From an uncultured Mucispirillum sp. (lineage in GTDB: Bacteria; Chrysiogenota; Deferribacteres; Deferribacterales; Mucispirillaceae): DNA of 64,000 nt. Under the pieces are notes generated by a model. It saw only the letters and a program-made list of their open reading frames with translations, made no database searches and was not told the origin of the DNA. The DNA lies in contig CALUZC010000001.1 of NCBI GenBank assembly GCA_944325215.1, positions 118,310 to 182,309 on the forward strand, given 5' to 3'. Below are positions 35,055-43,724 of the stretch, in pieces (within the stretch, counting starts at the first letter, position 1; each line of letters starts with the position of its first letter). The position numbers were made by a program, and so were the translations under genes.

Positions 35055-37868
35055 TTATTTAGAAGTTCCACTACTTCCTAAATTAGTAAGATAACTTGCA
35101 CTTTGTTGCAGTGCACCAACTTTTTCTTCCATTGCTGCAAACTGTGCATATAATCTTTCAAGATACATTTCAACTCGTCTTGTTTTTGCATCAACCTGTT
35201 CTTTAAGTGATGAAATTTCAGATTCAATAGTTCCATTTGTACTTGTTTTTTTATAAAGAGCAGAAGATGAGTTAACAGTAGTATCTAAATAATCACTATA
35301 AGTTTTTCCCCAGCCAACATTAACTATTTTACTGGTTTCTTTACCTGTTGTAGGGTCAGTTTCATATACTGTTTCACTTGCTGCAAAAAAGTTATATACT
35401 CCATCTGGATCTTCAGATAAATTACTAACAAATTTAGTATTTTCTTTTATATAAGTTTCCAATTCTGCAGGGTCAGTTGATATATCAAATAATAAACCAA
35501 GTTTGGTAACAGCAGTATCTCTTGTATCACTTCCTGCAATAACAAATCCCACATCAAAAATTGTATGGAATTTACTGTTATCAGTATTTACAGTAGATGA
35601 TAAGTTAGACCTAATACCTGTTTTTAAAGTACGAATTTCAGAGCTTTTAGAAATTAAATCATAATAAGCTACTTTTTCATAGTTTTCCTGATATTTTTTA
35701 ATTTCATCTTCACTCATCGTAGCTTTTTTATCATCAGTTAAAGGCTCGCTATAATTTGATCTTAAATCATCATTATAAGCTATTTCTGTAGGGTTTAATG
35801 CATTTATTAGCGTATTATATTTAGATGCAAATTCTGCAACTGCTTTTACTGCCTTATCTGTATCAGTTTTTACAGTAAACACAGTTGTTCCTGTGCTGTT
35901 GATATTAAAGGTCATGCCTGGAACAACATCACTTACTTCATTAGTATCACGTGTATATTTTGTACCATTTAATGTGAATACAGCATCTGTTCCTTCACTA
36001 CCTATAGTTTGTTCTGTTGTCTGATGATAAACAAGACCGGTAGAAAGTAGAAAAGAAGAAGTATCGTTTGGACCACCTACTGTAATTCTTTCATTAGATG
36101 TACTTGTTAAAGAAAATTTATCTGTATTAGTGTCGTATGCCATTGTAACACCAGCACCAGATTTATTTACTTTATCAATAACATCTTGGATAGTATCTTT
36201 ATTTACATCTACATATATGGATACCCCATTAATAGTAAATGTTCCACTATTTTTCATAGGATATGTAAATCCAGGATCTAATTTAGAGATTACTGTAGAA
36301 GTATCTAAAGAACCTTTGTTTTGACCACGGACATATGTTGCCCCACTATTTAAACCAACCTTAAATATATCAAAAAATTTAGAGGTATCCGTATCATTAC
36401 CCATAGTAAGTTCAACTGGACCACCCTTATTATTTTTTACTTGGAAAATATTTTTCTCATAGTCATAGCTCATAGTAACACCAGCACCAGAGCTGTTTAC
36501 TTTTGCCATGAGTTCATTAGGAGTAAGCTGTTTATAATCTTCTATTTCTATTTTTGTTCCGTTAATGTAAAACATACCATTTAAGCTTTCAAAATCTGTC
36601 CCATCTTCAAAAAAAGTATTACCAGCTGAAGTTTTTGAACCAATTTTAGTATTTAACCATTTGTCTACTTCTGCTCTATCAATTGGTGGGTTTGCATTTT
36701 CAAGTTTATCAAAAGTATCACCATAGAAAGTAGTATATGTTTCTGGTCTACACACTGCAGATGAGTCTTGATAAATTTGGAATTTACCAACCTGAACACC
36801 TTTACCATCTTCAAATTCTAATTTACCTGGTGCAAAAAAACCACCCTGATCCTCTGAGTTTAATTTTGTTCCTAACTTTTCAGCTGAAGTTGAAATCATT
36901 ACATTTGTAATCTCTTTTGTAGCCTGAGATTTATATGTTGCATTAAGACCTAAATTATCAATTAATTGAGAAGTAGGAGTAGGGGTATAGTTTGGGTCAT
37001 TAGGATCTCCAGTATCAGCAGCATCGACAAACCCTAAAACTTCTATTTCATTTTGAGAATCGACATCATAAAAGGAAAAGTTGAACCCATTGTCATCAAC
37101 ATTTAATGTTACTTTCATAGTTTGTTCTGAATTATTACCATGTAAAGCATCTATTTTAGCATTAATTTCTAAATCTAAATCAGATGCTATTTTATTTAAA
37201 GAAGTTCCTGATTTATAATCCATACTAACAGTAAAACTTTTTTGTTCACCATTATAGTTATATACAAAAGTAAAATCACCTTTAATATCTTGAGTCAGCT
37301 CACCATTACCATTAACTAAAGTCTTATCTGCCTTATCTGCATGGTTAACCATGAATGTTTCATTAAGGTTACCTGTAAAAGTATCCTTTGCAAACCATTT
37401 ATCAGTATATCCGTAGTTAGAACCTTGATATATTTCTACATTGTGAGTACCTTCTAATTGATCATATGGAGAATATGACGGTGTAAATGATTTTATTCCA
37501 GCACCACTTTGGGATAAAACTTTATTTGTATAAATACTAGAAGCATAGGCTGGTTCTGCAACCTGATCAACAGTAAGAGTATAAGAACCTGTTGGAGTGT
37601 TAATACCAGCAACTGCTGTTGCAACATCTTCTTTGGTAGATGTAGTTACTTTACTTTTAAAAGTAGATTCCATTTTTAAATCTAACATAGAGTTTTTAAC
37701 GTCAGTTATCATAGAAATAATATTGTTATAAGTTGTTTTTTCGTAATTTAACTCATCTATTTCTTGATTTAATTTGACAATAGGCGCTTTAGCTGATGTC
37801 ATATATGCATCAACAATAGAGTTTGTATCAAGCCCACTCATTAAACCAGTTACTCTTAATGCTTCCAT
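35055..37868 (-). CDS. fliD: Flagellar hook-associated protein 2 (filament cap) FliD
   Basis: 937 residues from the ATG at 37868 (GGAGG just upstream, inside the longer frame). RVTGLMSGLDTNSIVDAYM at the N-terminus and a coiled-coil C-terminus ending LQQSASYLTNL are the conserved D0 parts. It is much longer than E. coli FliD (about 470). The extra middle holds at least two hook-IN-like repeats, each with KVNxSGAGVTMxYD and a following G.....S.F segment (about 455-520 and 565-615). It caps the filament and folds flagellin. A sigma-54-type promoter lies upstream. Confidence 0.95.
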   Translation of the reverse strand: MEALRVTGLMSGLDTNSIVDAYMTSAKAPIVKLNQEIDELNYEKTTYNNIISMITDVKNSMLDLKMESTFKSKVTTSTKEDVATAVAGINTPTGSYTLTVDQVAEPAYASSIYTNKVLSQSGAGIKSFTPSYSPYDQLEGTHNVEIYQGSNYGYTDKWFAKDTFTGNLNETFMVNHADKADKTLVNGNGELTQDIKGDFTFVYNYNGEQKSFTVSMDYKSGTSLNKIASDLDLEINAKIDALHGNNSEQTMKVTLNVDDNGFNFSFYDVDSQNEIEVLGFVDAADTGDPNDPNYTPTPTSQLIDNLGLNATYKSQATKEITNVMISTSAEKLGTKLNSEDQGGFFAPGKLEFEDGKGVQVGKFQIYQDSSAVCRPETYTTFYGDTFDKLENANPPIDRAEVDKWLNTKIGSKTSAGNTFFEDGTDFESLNGMFYINGTKIEIEDYKQLTPNELMAKVNSSGAGVTMSYDYEKNIFQVKNNKGGPVELTMGNDTDTSKFFDIFKVGLNSGATYVRGQNKGSLDTSTVISKLDPGFTYPMKNSGTFTINGVSIYVDVNKDTIQDVIDKVNKSGAGVTMAYDTNTDKFSLTSTSNERITVGGPNDTSSFLLSTGLVYHQTTEQTIGSEGTDAVFTLNGTKYTRDTNEVSDVVPGMTFNINSTGTTVFTVKTDTDKAVKAVAEFASKYNTLINALNPTEIAYNDDLRSNYSEPLTDDKKATMSEDEIKKYQENYEKVAYYDLISKSSEIRTLKTGIRSNLSSTVNTDNSKFHTIFDVGFVIAGSDTRDTAVTKLGLLFDISTDPAELETYIKENTKFVSNLSEDPDGVYNFFAASETVYETDPTTGKETSKIVNVGWGKTYSDYLDTTVNSSSALYKKTSTNGTIESEISSLKEQVDAKTRRVEMYLERLYAQFAAMEEKVGALQQSASYLTNLGSSGTSK

Positions 37869-37996
37869 TTTATCCTCCATAAAAAGGAATCCATATTCAT
37901 CATTTTATTCGTCAAAAAATATGAATTTCTTTAGCTGTTTTTTAATAGGAAAAATTTTCATATTTATGTGTAAACATATATTTCCAACTAAATACA

Positions 37997-38013
37997 AGCA
38001 AAAAATATGCCGT
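37997..38013 (-). promoter_or_regulatory. Candidate sigma-54 (-24/-12) promoter of fliD
   Basis: On the minus strand the sequence reads CGGCATATTTTTTGCTT. The GG (38011-38010) and GC (37999-37998) are separated by exactly 10 bases, as sigma-54 requires, and the flanks match TGGCAC/TTGCW in most positions. The inferred start would leave a leader of roughly 110 bases before fliD. Flagellar genes are common sigma-54 targets and rpoN is in this window. Confidence 0.6.
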
Positions 38014-38031
38014 TTTAATTATATATATTTA

Positions 38032-38061
38032 TTGAAAAATTTAATATTTTATATATACTAT
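38032..38061 (+). promoter_or_regulatory. Candidate promoter of the HAD gene
   Basis: TTGAAA (38032-38037), 18-base spacer, TACTAT (38056-38061), 36 bases before the HAD start codon. It diverges from the fliD promoter about 20 bases away. Confidence 0.35.
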
Positions 38062-38097
38062 GGGCAAATAATCTTTAAAGTCATTAGAGGTATTATA

Positions 38098-38724
38098 ATG
38101 GGGCAAATAAAAGTAGTAATATATGATTGTGATGGTGTTATAGTAAATAGTGATAATGCCATATTAAAATATTATTCATGGCTGGCAGAAGTAAGTGGTG
38201 TTTCTATGCCTGATTTTTCTGATGAAAAGTTTAAACGCATAGTTTTATCATATACAGAAGATGGTATTATAGATGTAATTTCAAATGGTAATGATAGTAT
38301 TAAAAGTAAATTATACCATACAATAAAAACTGTTCCATATCAATCTGGTTTTGAAGATATTATTATAGAACCTACATTAAAAAATGGTCTTGAAATAGTA
38401 AAACAGCATGGTGTTGCTATGGCAGTAGATACTAACAGGGGGCGTTCTTTATCTGATTTATTAACTTATTTTAAAATACGGGAATATTTTTCCTATTTAG
38501 TAACATCAAGAGATGTGGAAAATCCAAAACCTAATCCTGAGGGAGTTTATAAAATTTGCAAGTTTTATAGTGTTGAACCAAGGGAGGTTTTATTTATTGG
38601 CGACTCTATGACAGATTATCAAGCAGCTAAATCAAGTGGTGCTAATTTTCTGGCATATAAAAATACTTTAAATGAAGCTCCAATTATATTTGACCATAAA
38701 GATGTGGAAAAATATTTAATATAA
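38098..38724 (+). CDS. HAD-superfamily phosphatase (phosphoglycolate-phosphatase-like)
   Basis: 208 residues from the ATG at 38098, preceded by AGAGG. The open frame extends much further upstream, but that part overlaps the fliD start and promoter and is not coding. HAD motifs are YDCDGVIVNSDN (motif I), AVDTNRGRS (II), KPNPEG (III) and FIGDSMTDYQAA (IV). In motif II the usual Ser/Thr lies within TNRG. Substrate unknown. It overlaps the convergent RluA-like gene by 9 bases at their 3' ends. Confidence 0.82.
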   Translation: MGQIKVVIYDCDGVIVNSDNAILKYYSWLAEVSGVSMPDFSDEKFKRIVLSYTEDGIIDVISNGNDSIKSKLYHTIKTVPYQSGFEDIIIEPTLKNGLEIVKQHGVAMAVDTNRGRSLSDLLTYFKIREYFSYLVTSRDVENPKPNPEGVYKICKFYSVEPREVLFIGDSMTDYQAAKSSGANFLAYKNTLNEAPIIFDHKDVEKYLI

Positions 38725-39471
38725 TGATTTATATAGATTCAAAAAGGTATCTGTCTGTTTTTTACATGTTACAGTTTTATTATTAATAGTATAACTAAAA
38801 CAATGAAGACAAAGCCTTTCAAAATCATTTCCACCATAAAGTTTATCCCCAAGTATAGCATAACTTAGGTATGATAAAAACGCCCTTACTTGATGCCTTG
38901 CTGCTTTTTCAAGTGTAACTTCTACTAAACTGAATTGACCATTATATTCAACTTTTTTTATATTAGTTAAAAAACCATTATTATCTTCTAAAACCTTAAC
39001 TTTTTTCTTATTATCAGCATCAATTTTGTTTGACATTGTAATTTCTTTATTAAAATCACCATATACAACTGCATAATATGACTTGGAAATAGTATGCAAT
39101 ACTGTTCTTTTATTGATTGTTCCAATTACTCCATCAGCTTCATAATCAAGTCTTGAAAGGGGATTAAAATCTGGAAAATCATTATATATATCACTAATAG
39201 TTAAAAAATCTGTTATTAAATGCCTTTCAGAATGCATAAAAGGTGGTTTATATATAAACATATAATCATTATCTTTGTATAATAGATAATCGTTTAATTC
39301 ATAATCTACTATATGTTTTTTCATTTTTAAAATAATATTTTCACTTCCAGATACATCAATATCTTTAGTAATAATACTGTTATCAATATTTATTAGCCTA
39401 TTTTTAATAGCTTCTTTTGCATTACGCCTTGATATATTATATGTTTTTGCAATATAAATAGATAATCTCAT
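38716..39471 (-). CDS. RluA-family pseudouridine synthase
   Basis: 251 residues. An S4-like N-terminal domain (about 1-50) precedes the catalytic part with NPLSRLDYEADGVIG, where the aspartate of RLD is the catalytic residue. The C-terminal RHQVRAFLSYLSYAILGDKLYGG is the RluA signature. The S4 domain is divergent and the protein shorter than typical RluD (about 320), so its RNA target is unknown. It ends within the HAD gene. Confidence 0.8.
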   Translation of the reverse strand: MRLSIYIAKTYNISRRNAKEAIKNRLINIDNSIITKDIDVSGSENIILKMKKHIVDYELNDYLLYKDNDYMFIYKPPFMHSERHLITDFLTISDIYNDFPDFNPLSRLDYEADGVIGTINKRTVLHTISKSYYAVVYGDFNKEITMSNKIDADNKKKVKVLEDNNGFLTNIKKVEYNGQFSLVEVTLEKAARHQVRAFLSYLSYAILGDKLYGGNDFERLCLHCFSYTINNKTVTCKKQTDTFLNLYKSLY

Positions 39472-39531
39472 AATTATATATAATAATTTTTCATATATTT
39501 TTCAATATATTATATTGAAAGTTTTGTAGAT

Positions 39532-40326
39532 ATGCAATATAGTATCTTTATGATAGAATATAGATTAAACACTTTACCTGATGTTATGCGTATGCTTTTA
39601 GAGGAAGCAGAAGCTTTTATAGGTGAAGAAGAATTTCAAGGCAAAACAACTTATTTGATTTATTCAGAAGATGATATTACAGATATTTTAAGAGAATTAG
39701 ATATTACTTTTGAATCAAAAAATACTGAAGAAACAAACTGGCAGGAAAAATGGAAAGAATATATTCAGGAAGATTATTTAACTGAAGATATATTCTTTGT
39801 TTTTGAAAAAAATAAAGCATTTGATGATAACAGGAGGACATTATATATTAATCCATCACTTGCTTTTGGAACTGGGGCACACCCAACAACAAAAATAGCT
39901 GCACAGCTGCTTTCTAGATGTATTAAGGGTAAAACTATGCTTGATGTTGGAACAGGAAGTGGGATATTATCCATTGCAGCTTCAATGTATGGTGCTGAGC
40001 ATGTTGATGCTTTTGATATAGACCCATTATCTCATAATAATTGTATTGAAAACATAGAAAATAATAATTGCAACAATATTTATGCATGGATAGGTGATAT
40101 TAAAGATGTTAATAAAACTTATGATGTAGTTTGTGCAAATATCATATCAAGTGTACTTTTATCTATTAAAGATAAAATAAATGAAATATCTATGGAATAT
40201 GTTATTTATTCAGGTATATTAGATAGTGAGTATGATAATATAAAAGAACAGTTATGTAATGGTTATATTGAAGAAGAACGTATTACTATTAATGAATGGA
40301 CTGGGGTGAGGCTGAAAAAATGCTAG
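39532..40326 (+). CDS. prmA: Ribosomal protein L11 methyltransferase
   Basis: 264 residues. NPSLAFGTGAHPTTKIAAQLL, then MLDVGTGSGILSIAASMYGA and VVCANIISSVLL are the PrmA signature, with the SAM-binding loop at DVGTGSG. It trimethylates L11. An in-frame ATG at 39550 is an alternative start. Its last codons overlap the metallophosphatase ATG. Confidence 0.9.
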   Translation: MQYSIFMIEYRLNTLPDVMRMLLEEAEAFIGEEEFQGKTTYLIYSEDDITDILRELDITFESKNTEETNWQEKWKEYIQEDYLTEDIFFVFEKNKAFDDNRRTLYINPSLAFGTGAHPTTKIAAQLLSRCIKGKTMLDVGTGSGILSIAASMYGAEHVDAFDIDPLSHNNCIENIENNNCNNIYAWIGDIKDVNKTYDVVCANIISSVLLSIKDKINEISMEYVIYSGILDSEYDNIKEQLCNGYIEEERITINEWTGVRLKKC

Positions 40327-41096
40327 CTGTTGTTGGTGATGTTCATGGTTGTATAACTACTTTAAAAAAACTTTATTATACATGTAGAGATAAGTATTTA
40401 ATTCATAGATTTATTTTTTTAGGTGATATTGTAGACAGAGGGTTTTATTCAAGAGAAGTTGTAGAATTTCTTATGGATAGGCAGGGCGATACTCTTATGA
40501 CATTTTTAAAAGGTAATCATGAAGATTTGCTTATTAATGCTGTTGAAAATCAAGGAAGATATCCGGATTTTATATGGCATGAACGAGTAGGGTTAAATAC
40601 TGTTGCATCTTTTATGAAAATATCAGTAGAGGAAGCAACTAAAAAAAGTCACTGGGAAATAGCTCCATATTTCTTACCTTACATGGAATTTTTCAATAGT
40701 TTTCAAGAATATTATATTGAAGAAACAAAAAAACATAAATTTCTTTTTTCCCATGCAGGTCCTGCATTTCAGAATAAATTACCAAATGAGCAGTATTTAT
40801 TGTGTAATGAAGAAGAAAAACGACGCCATTATCCATTTTTATGGCATAAAAATACAAAAGATTTTAAAAATAAATATTATGATTATATTATAGTAAATGG
40901 TCATGATGCAGTTGTTAATAAAATAAGTAGTAAAAATGACTTACATAAGGCTGCACCAAGTATATATAAAGATAAAAATAACGAAGTAATAAGTATTAAT
41001 ATTGATACAGGCTGTTGTTATGGAGGTAAGTTAACAGCTATGATAATTGATGATGAAGGTAAATATACGTTTGAGATGTTTCCATGGGAAGAATAA
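40320..41096 (+). CDS. Serine/threonine-phosphatase-like metallophosphoesterase
   Basis: 258 residues from the ATG at 40320, overlapping the prmA stop and preceded by GGGGTGAGG. The metal motifs are GDVHGCITTL, LGDIVDRGFY and KGNHEDLL, followed by SHAGP, as in PPP/bis(5'-nucleosyl)-tetraphosphatase-like enzymes. It could act on phosphoproteins or Ap4A; the sequence does not decide. Its end overlaps rsmE by 13 bases. Confidence 0.82.
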   Translation: MLAVVGDVHGCITTLKKLYYTCRDKYLIHRFIFLGDIVDRGFYSREVVEFLMDRQGDTLMTFLKGNHEDLLINAVENQGRYPDFIWHERVGLNTVASFMKISVEEATKKSHWEIAPYFLPYMEFFNSFQEYYIEETKKHKFLFSHAGPAFQNKLPNEQYLLCNEEEKRRHYPFLWHKNTKDFKNKYYDYIIVNGHDAVVNKISSKNDLHKAAPSIYKDKNNEVISINIDTGCCYGGKLTAMIIDDEGKYTFEMFPWEE

Positions 41097-41773
41097 GAAG
41101 GGTATATTATTCAGGAGAACTATCGCCCATTATAGAAATAGATGAAAGCCAGTCAAGGAAATTAAAAACAGTATTAAGAGCAGAGCAGGGCGATATAATA
41201 GAAATATTAACACAGGAATATCTGGCTGCAGGTGAAATACATATTGCAGGTAAAAAGTCTATTCACGTTCGAATAATTGAAAAACGTCCAGTAAAGTTAA
41301 TTAATTATACATTTAAAGTATACCAGTGTATAACAAAACGAGAGTATATGGATTTTATGGTTGAAAAATATTCAGAATTAGGTGTTACTCATTTCATTCC
41401 TGTGGTATCTGCAAGGAGTTTTGAAAGTTTAAAACCATCTGCAGTGGAAAGATACAATAATATATCTTTGGAGGCAGCTTTACAGTGTGAAAGGGAAGAA
41501 ATAATGCATATATTACCAAGTATTAAATTAGAAAAGATAAGGTCAGATAGTGATGATAATATTTTATTTCATGAACGGCTTGGTGAGAAGGCTATACCTA
41601 AAATAACAACTAAAAATATTTCAATTATTATAGGTCCTGAAGGTGGTTTTACGGAAAAAGAATATAGCTATTTAGTTGATGCAGGATTTAAAGCATATAC
41701 TCCACTAGATACAATTCTTAAAGCAGAAACAGCAGCAGTTTTATTTGCAGGTATGGTAAGGCTTAATATATAA
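41084..41773 (+). CDS. rsmE: 16S rRNA (uracil-1498-N3)-methyltransferase
   Basis: 229 residues. The knot-forming motif IIGPEGGFTEKEYSYL and the C-terminal LKAETAAVLFAGMVRL are diagnostic of RsmE (SPOUT family). The N-terminal part is a PUA-like domain beginning RRVYYSGELSP. prmA and rsmE are common neighbours. The stop overlaps the tadA ATG by one base. Confidence 0.92.
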   Translation: MGRIRRVYYSGELSPIIEIDESQSRKLKTVLRAEQGDIIEILTQEYLAAGEIHIAGKKSIHVRIIEKRPVKLINYTFKVYQCITKREYMDFMVEKYSELGVTHFIPVVSARSFESLKPSAVERYNNISLEAALQCEREEIMHILPSIKLEKIRSDSDDNILFHERLGEKAIPKITTKNISIIIGPEGGFTEKEYSYLVDAGFKAYTPLDTILKAETAAVLFAGMVRLNI

Positions 41774-42228
41774 TGAATAATCATATTTTTTATATGCAGC
41801 AGGCAATATTAGAAGCGAAAAAAGCTTATGAAATTATGGAAGTTCCTATAGGGGCTGTTATTGTGAAAAATGGCAGTATTATAGGTAGAGGATTTAATAA
41901 AAAAGAAACTCAAAAAAATCCCATAAGCCATGCAGAAATAGAAGCAATACAGCAGGCATGTTTAAATATTCACGATTGGCGATTAAATAACTCTACTCTA
42001 TATGTAACAGCAGAACCGTGTATTATGTGTGCAGGTGCCATATTACATGCTAGAATTGATAAAGTAATTTTTGGGGTAAAAGAACCAAAATTTGGTGGTA
42101 TAATATCGCAAGATAATATTTTTGATAAATCTAATTTAAATCATACAGTTTCATATGAATATGGCATTTTAGAAGATGAAATATCTAATATTATGAAATC
42201 ATTTTTTAAAAAACTTAGAAATAGATAA
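41773..42228 (+). CDS. tadA: tRNA-specific adenosine deaminase
   Basis: 151 residues. Zinc and catalytic motifs are HAEIEAI and PCIMCAGAILHARI; the ending KSFFKKLR is typical of TadA. It makes inosine-34 in tRNA-Arg(ACG). It ends one base before the convergent ankyrin gene. Confidence 0.93.
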   Translation: MNNHIFYMQQAILEAKKAYEIMEVPIGAVIVKNGSIIGRGFNKKETQKNPISHAEIEAIQQACLNIHDWRLNNSTLYVTAEPCIMCAGAILHARIDKVIFGVKEPKFGGIISQDNIFDKSNLNHTVSYEYGILEDEISNIMKSFFKKLRNR

Positions 42229-42229
42229 A

Positions 42230-43546
42230 TTATTTAGTTTGAAGAATTTTAGTTAATGCATCTTTATTATCTGCTTTTGCAATATCTATTGGAGTTTGAT
42301 TTTTATTATTTTTAATATTTGGTTTAGCACCATTTTGTATATATAGTTTAACTAAATCAATATTGTTAGTTTGCTTCACTAAATTATGCAGTGGAGTATT
42401 ACCATCATTATTTTTGATATTTAGATTTGGTTTTAAATCTTTATATAGTAAATATCTTTCAGGATTTATATGTAGAACAGTATCACCATTAAAATCTTGA
42501 TGATTAATATCAATAGTGTCTTCTAATGCTTCGACCATTGCACGCCATATAGTCCACTGGTCATTAAATGACTGCATATAATATATACATGTTTTTCCTA
42601 GTTTATTTTCTAAGTTAGCATCAGCACCCATATTTAGAAGCAAATGAAAAGTTTGTAAATCAGAATTTGATACAGCAGCCATAAGTGGTGACTGGCTGTC
42701 TTTTGAGAAGAAATTAGCATCAGCACCATTTGCCAGCAGCATTTTTACCATAGATATATTTTTATTGCCAATAGCAATTGTTAATGGAGTAGTATTAGCA
42801 TTATTTAATTGGTTAGGGTTTACGCCTTTATTAATAAATTCAAATGCTGCAATTACATTATTTCTAATAACTGTTTGAATAAGTGGTGTGTTGCCCTGTG
42901 AAGAAACAGCATTAATATCAGCACCATATTTTTCTAATAAATCTAAAGAATCTTTTGTGTTTACATAGAATACTGCTGTTCTACCACCAGCTATTTTTTG
43001 ATGTATATCAGCACCATGATTTATAAGTTTTTCTGCTAATAAATTATTATTAATGTAGACTGCATATGCTAATGGTGAAATATTTGTAATAATAGAATTA
43101 CCTTCTTTATCATAAAGCATAATATTGGTAGTTATATTTTTTTCAATGTTCGGGTTTGATAAAATAGTATCAATTATTTCATTATTATTACTTCCTATTG
43201 CAAGAAATACTATTGGTAGTTGAAATGTTCTATTATCATAAGAATAATTATAGATAATATCATTATGATATTCACTATAATTATTTTTTACATAATCTAC
43301 ATCTTGAGAAATAATTGCTGCTACTAATTTATTATCTTTTAATGATAGTGAGTTATCTTTACGATATCTGAGATTTGTAAGCATATAGCTACTATCATAT
43401 CTATTTATTTGCTGTATAAATGCATTCTTCACTTCTGCTTTAGTATCACTAATGGCTGTCTGCATATTATCCTGTGAATAATCAAGGCGAATAATTATAG
43501 ATAATGTTAATAATACTACAACAAATGTAATAGCAATTTTATTCAT
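42230..43546 (-). CDS. Secreted or membrane-anchored ankyrin-repeat protein
   Basis: 438 residues. One N-terminal hydrophobic segment (about 4-22) acts as signal or anchor. From about residue 100 to the end there are roughly eight ankyrin units, the clearest at LLEKYGADINAVSSQGNTPL, MLLANGADANFFSKDSQSPL, HLLLNMGADANLENKLGKTC and LYIQNGAKPNIKNNKNQTPI. It is likely a protein-binding scaffold facing the periplasm. No partner is indicated by the neighbours. Confidence 0.82.
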   Translation of the reverse strand: MNKIAITFVVVLLTLSIIIRLDYSQDNMQTAISDTKAEVKNAFIQQINRYDSSYMLTNLRYRKDNSLSLKDNKLVAAIISQDVDYVKNNYSEYHNDIIYNYSYDNRTFQLPIVFLAIGSNNNEIIDTILSNPNIEKNITTNIMLYDKEGNSIITNISPLAYAVYINNNLLAEKLINHGADIHQKIAGGRTAVFYVNTKDSLDLLEKYGADINAVSSQGNTPLIQTVIRNNVIAAFEFINKGVNPNQLNNANTTPLTIAIGNKNISMVKMLLANGADANFFSKDSQSPLMAAVSNSDLQTFHLLLNMGADANLENKLGKTCIYYMQSFNDQWTIWRAMVEALEDTIDINHQDFNGDTVLHINPERYLLYKDLKPNLNIKNNDGNTPLHNLVKQTNNIDLVKLYIQNGAKPNIKNNKNQTPIDIAKADNKDALTKILQTK

Positions 43547-43682
43547 AAACTCCCCAATTATTAATTAATGAATAATTCTACACTAAAATTATATAAAAAT
43601 AAATATATATTTAAAAATTTATTATTAATAGTAATCAGATATATAAGTATTACTGCTTCTATTTTAAGTAAATTTAATCTAT

Positions 43683-43716
43683 AAAAAAATGAGCAGGTAT
43701 AGCCTGCTCATTTTTT
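43683..43716 (-). terminator. Terminator of acn-icd-gltA operon
   Basis: ATGAGCAGG (43689-43697) pairs with CCTGCTCAT (43703-43711), with A and T tracts outside extending the stem. On the minus strand the stem is followed by a T run (A run at 43683-43689). It lies 8 bases after the gltA stop. Confidence 0.85.
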
Positions 43717-43724
43717 ATGAAATA

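Noticed and set aside
37774..38097. Long N-terminal extension of the HAD protein frame
   Set aside because: It overlaps the start of fliD on the other strand and the fliD promoter; homology to HAD begins at the ATG at 38098, which has its own ribosome site.
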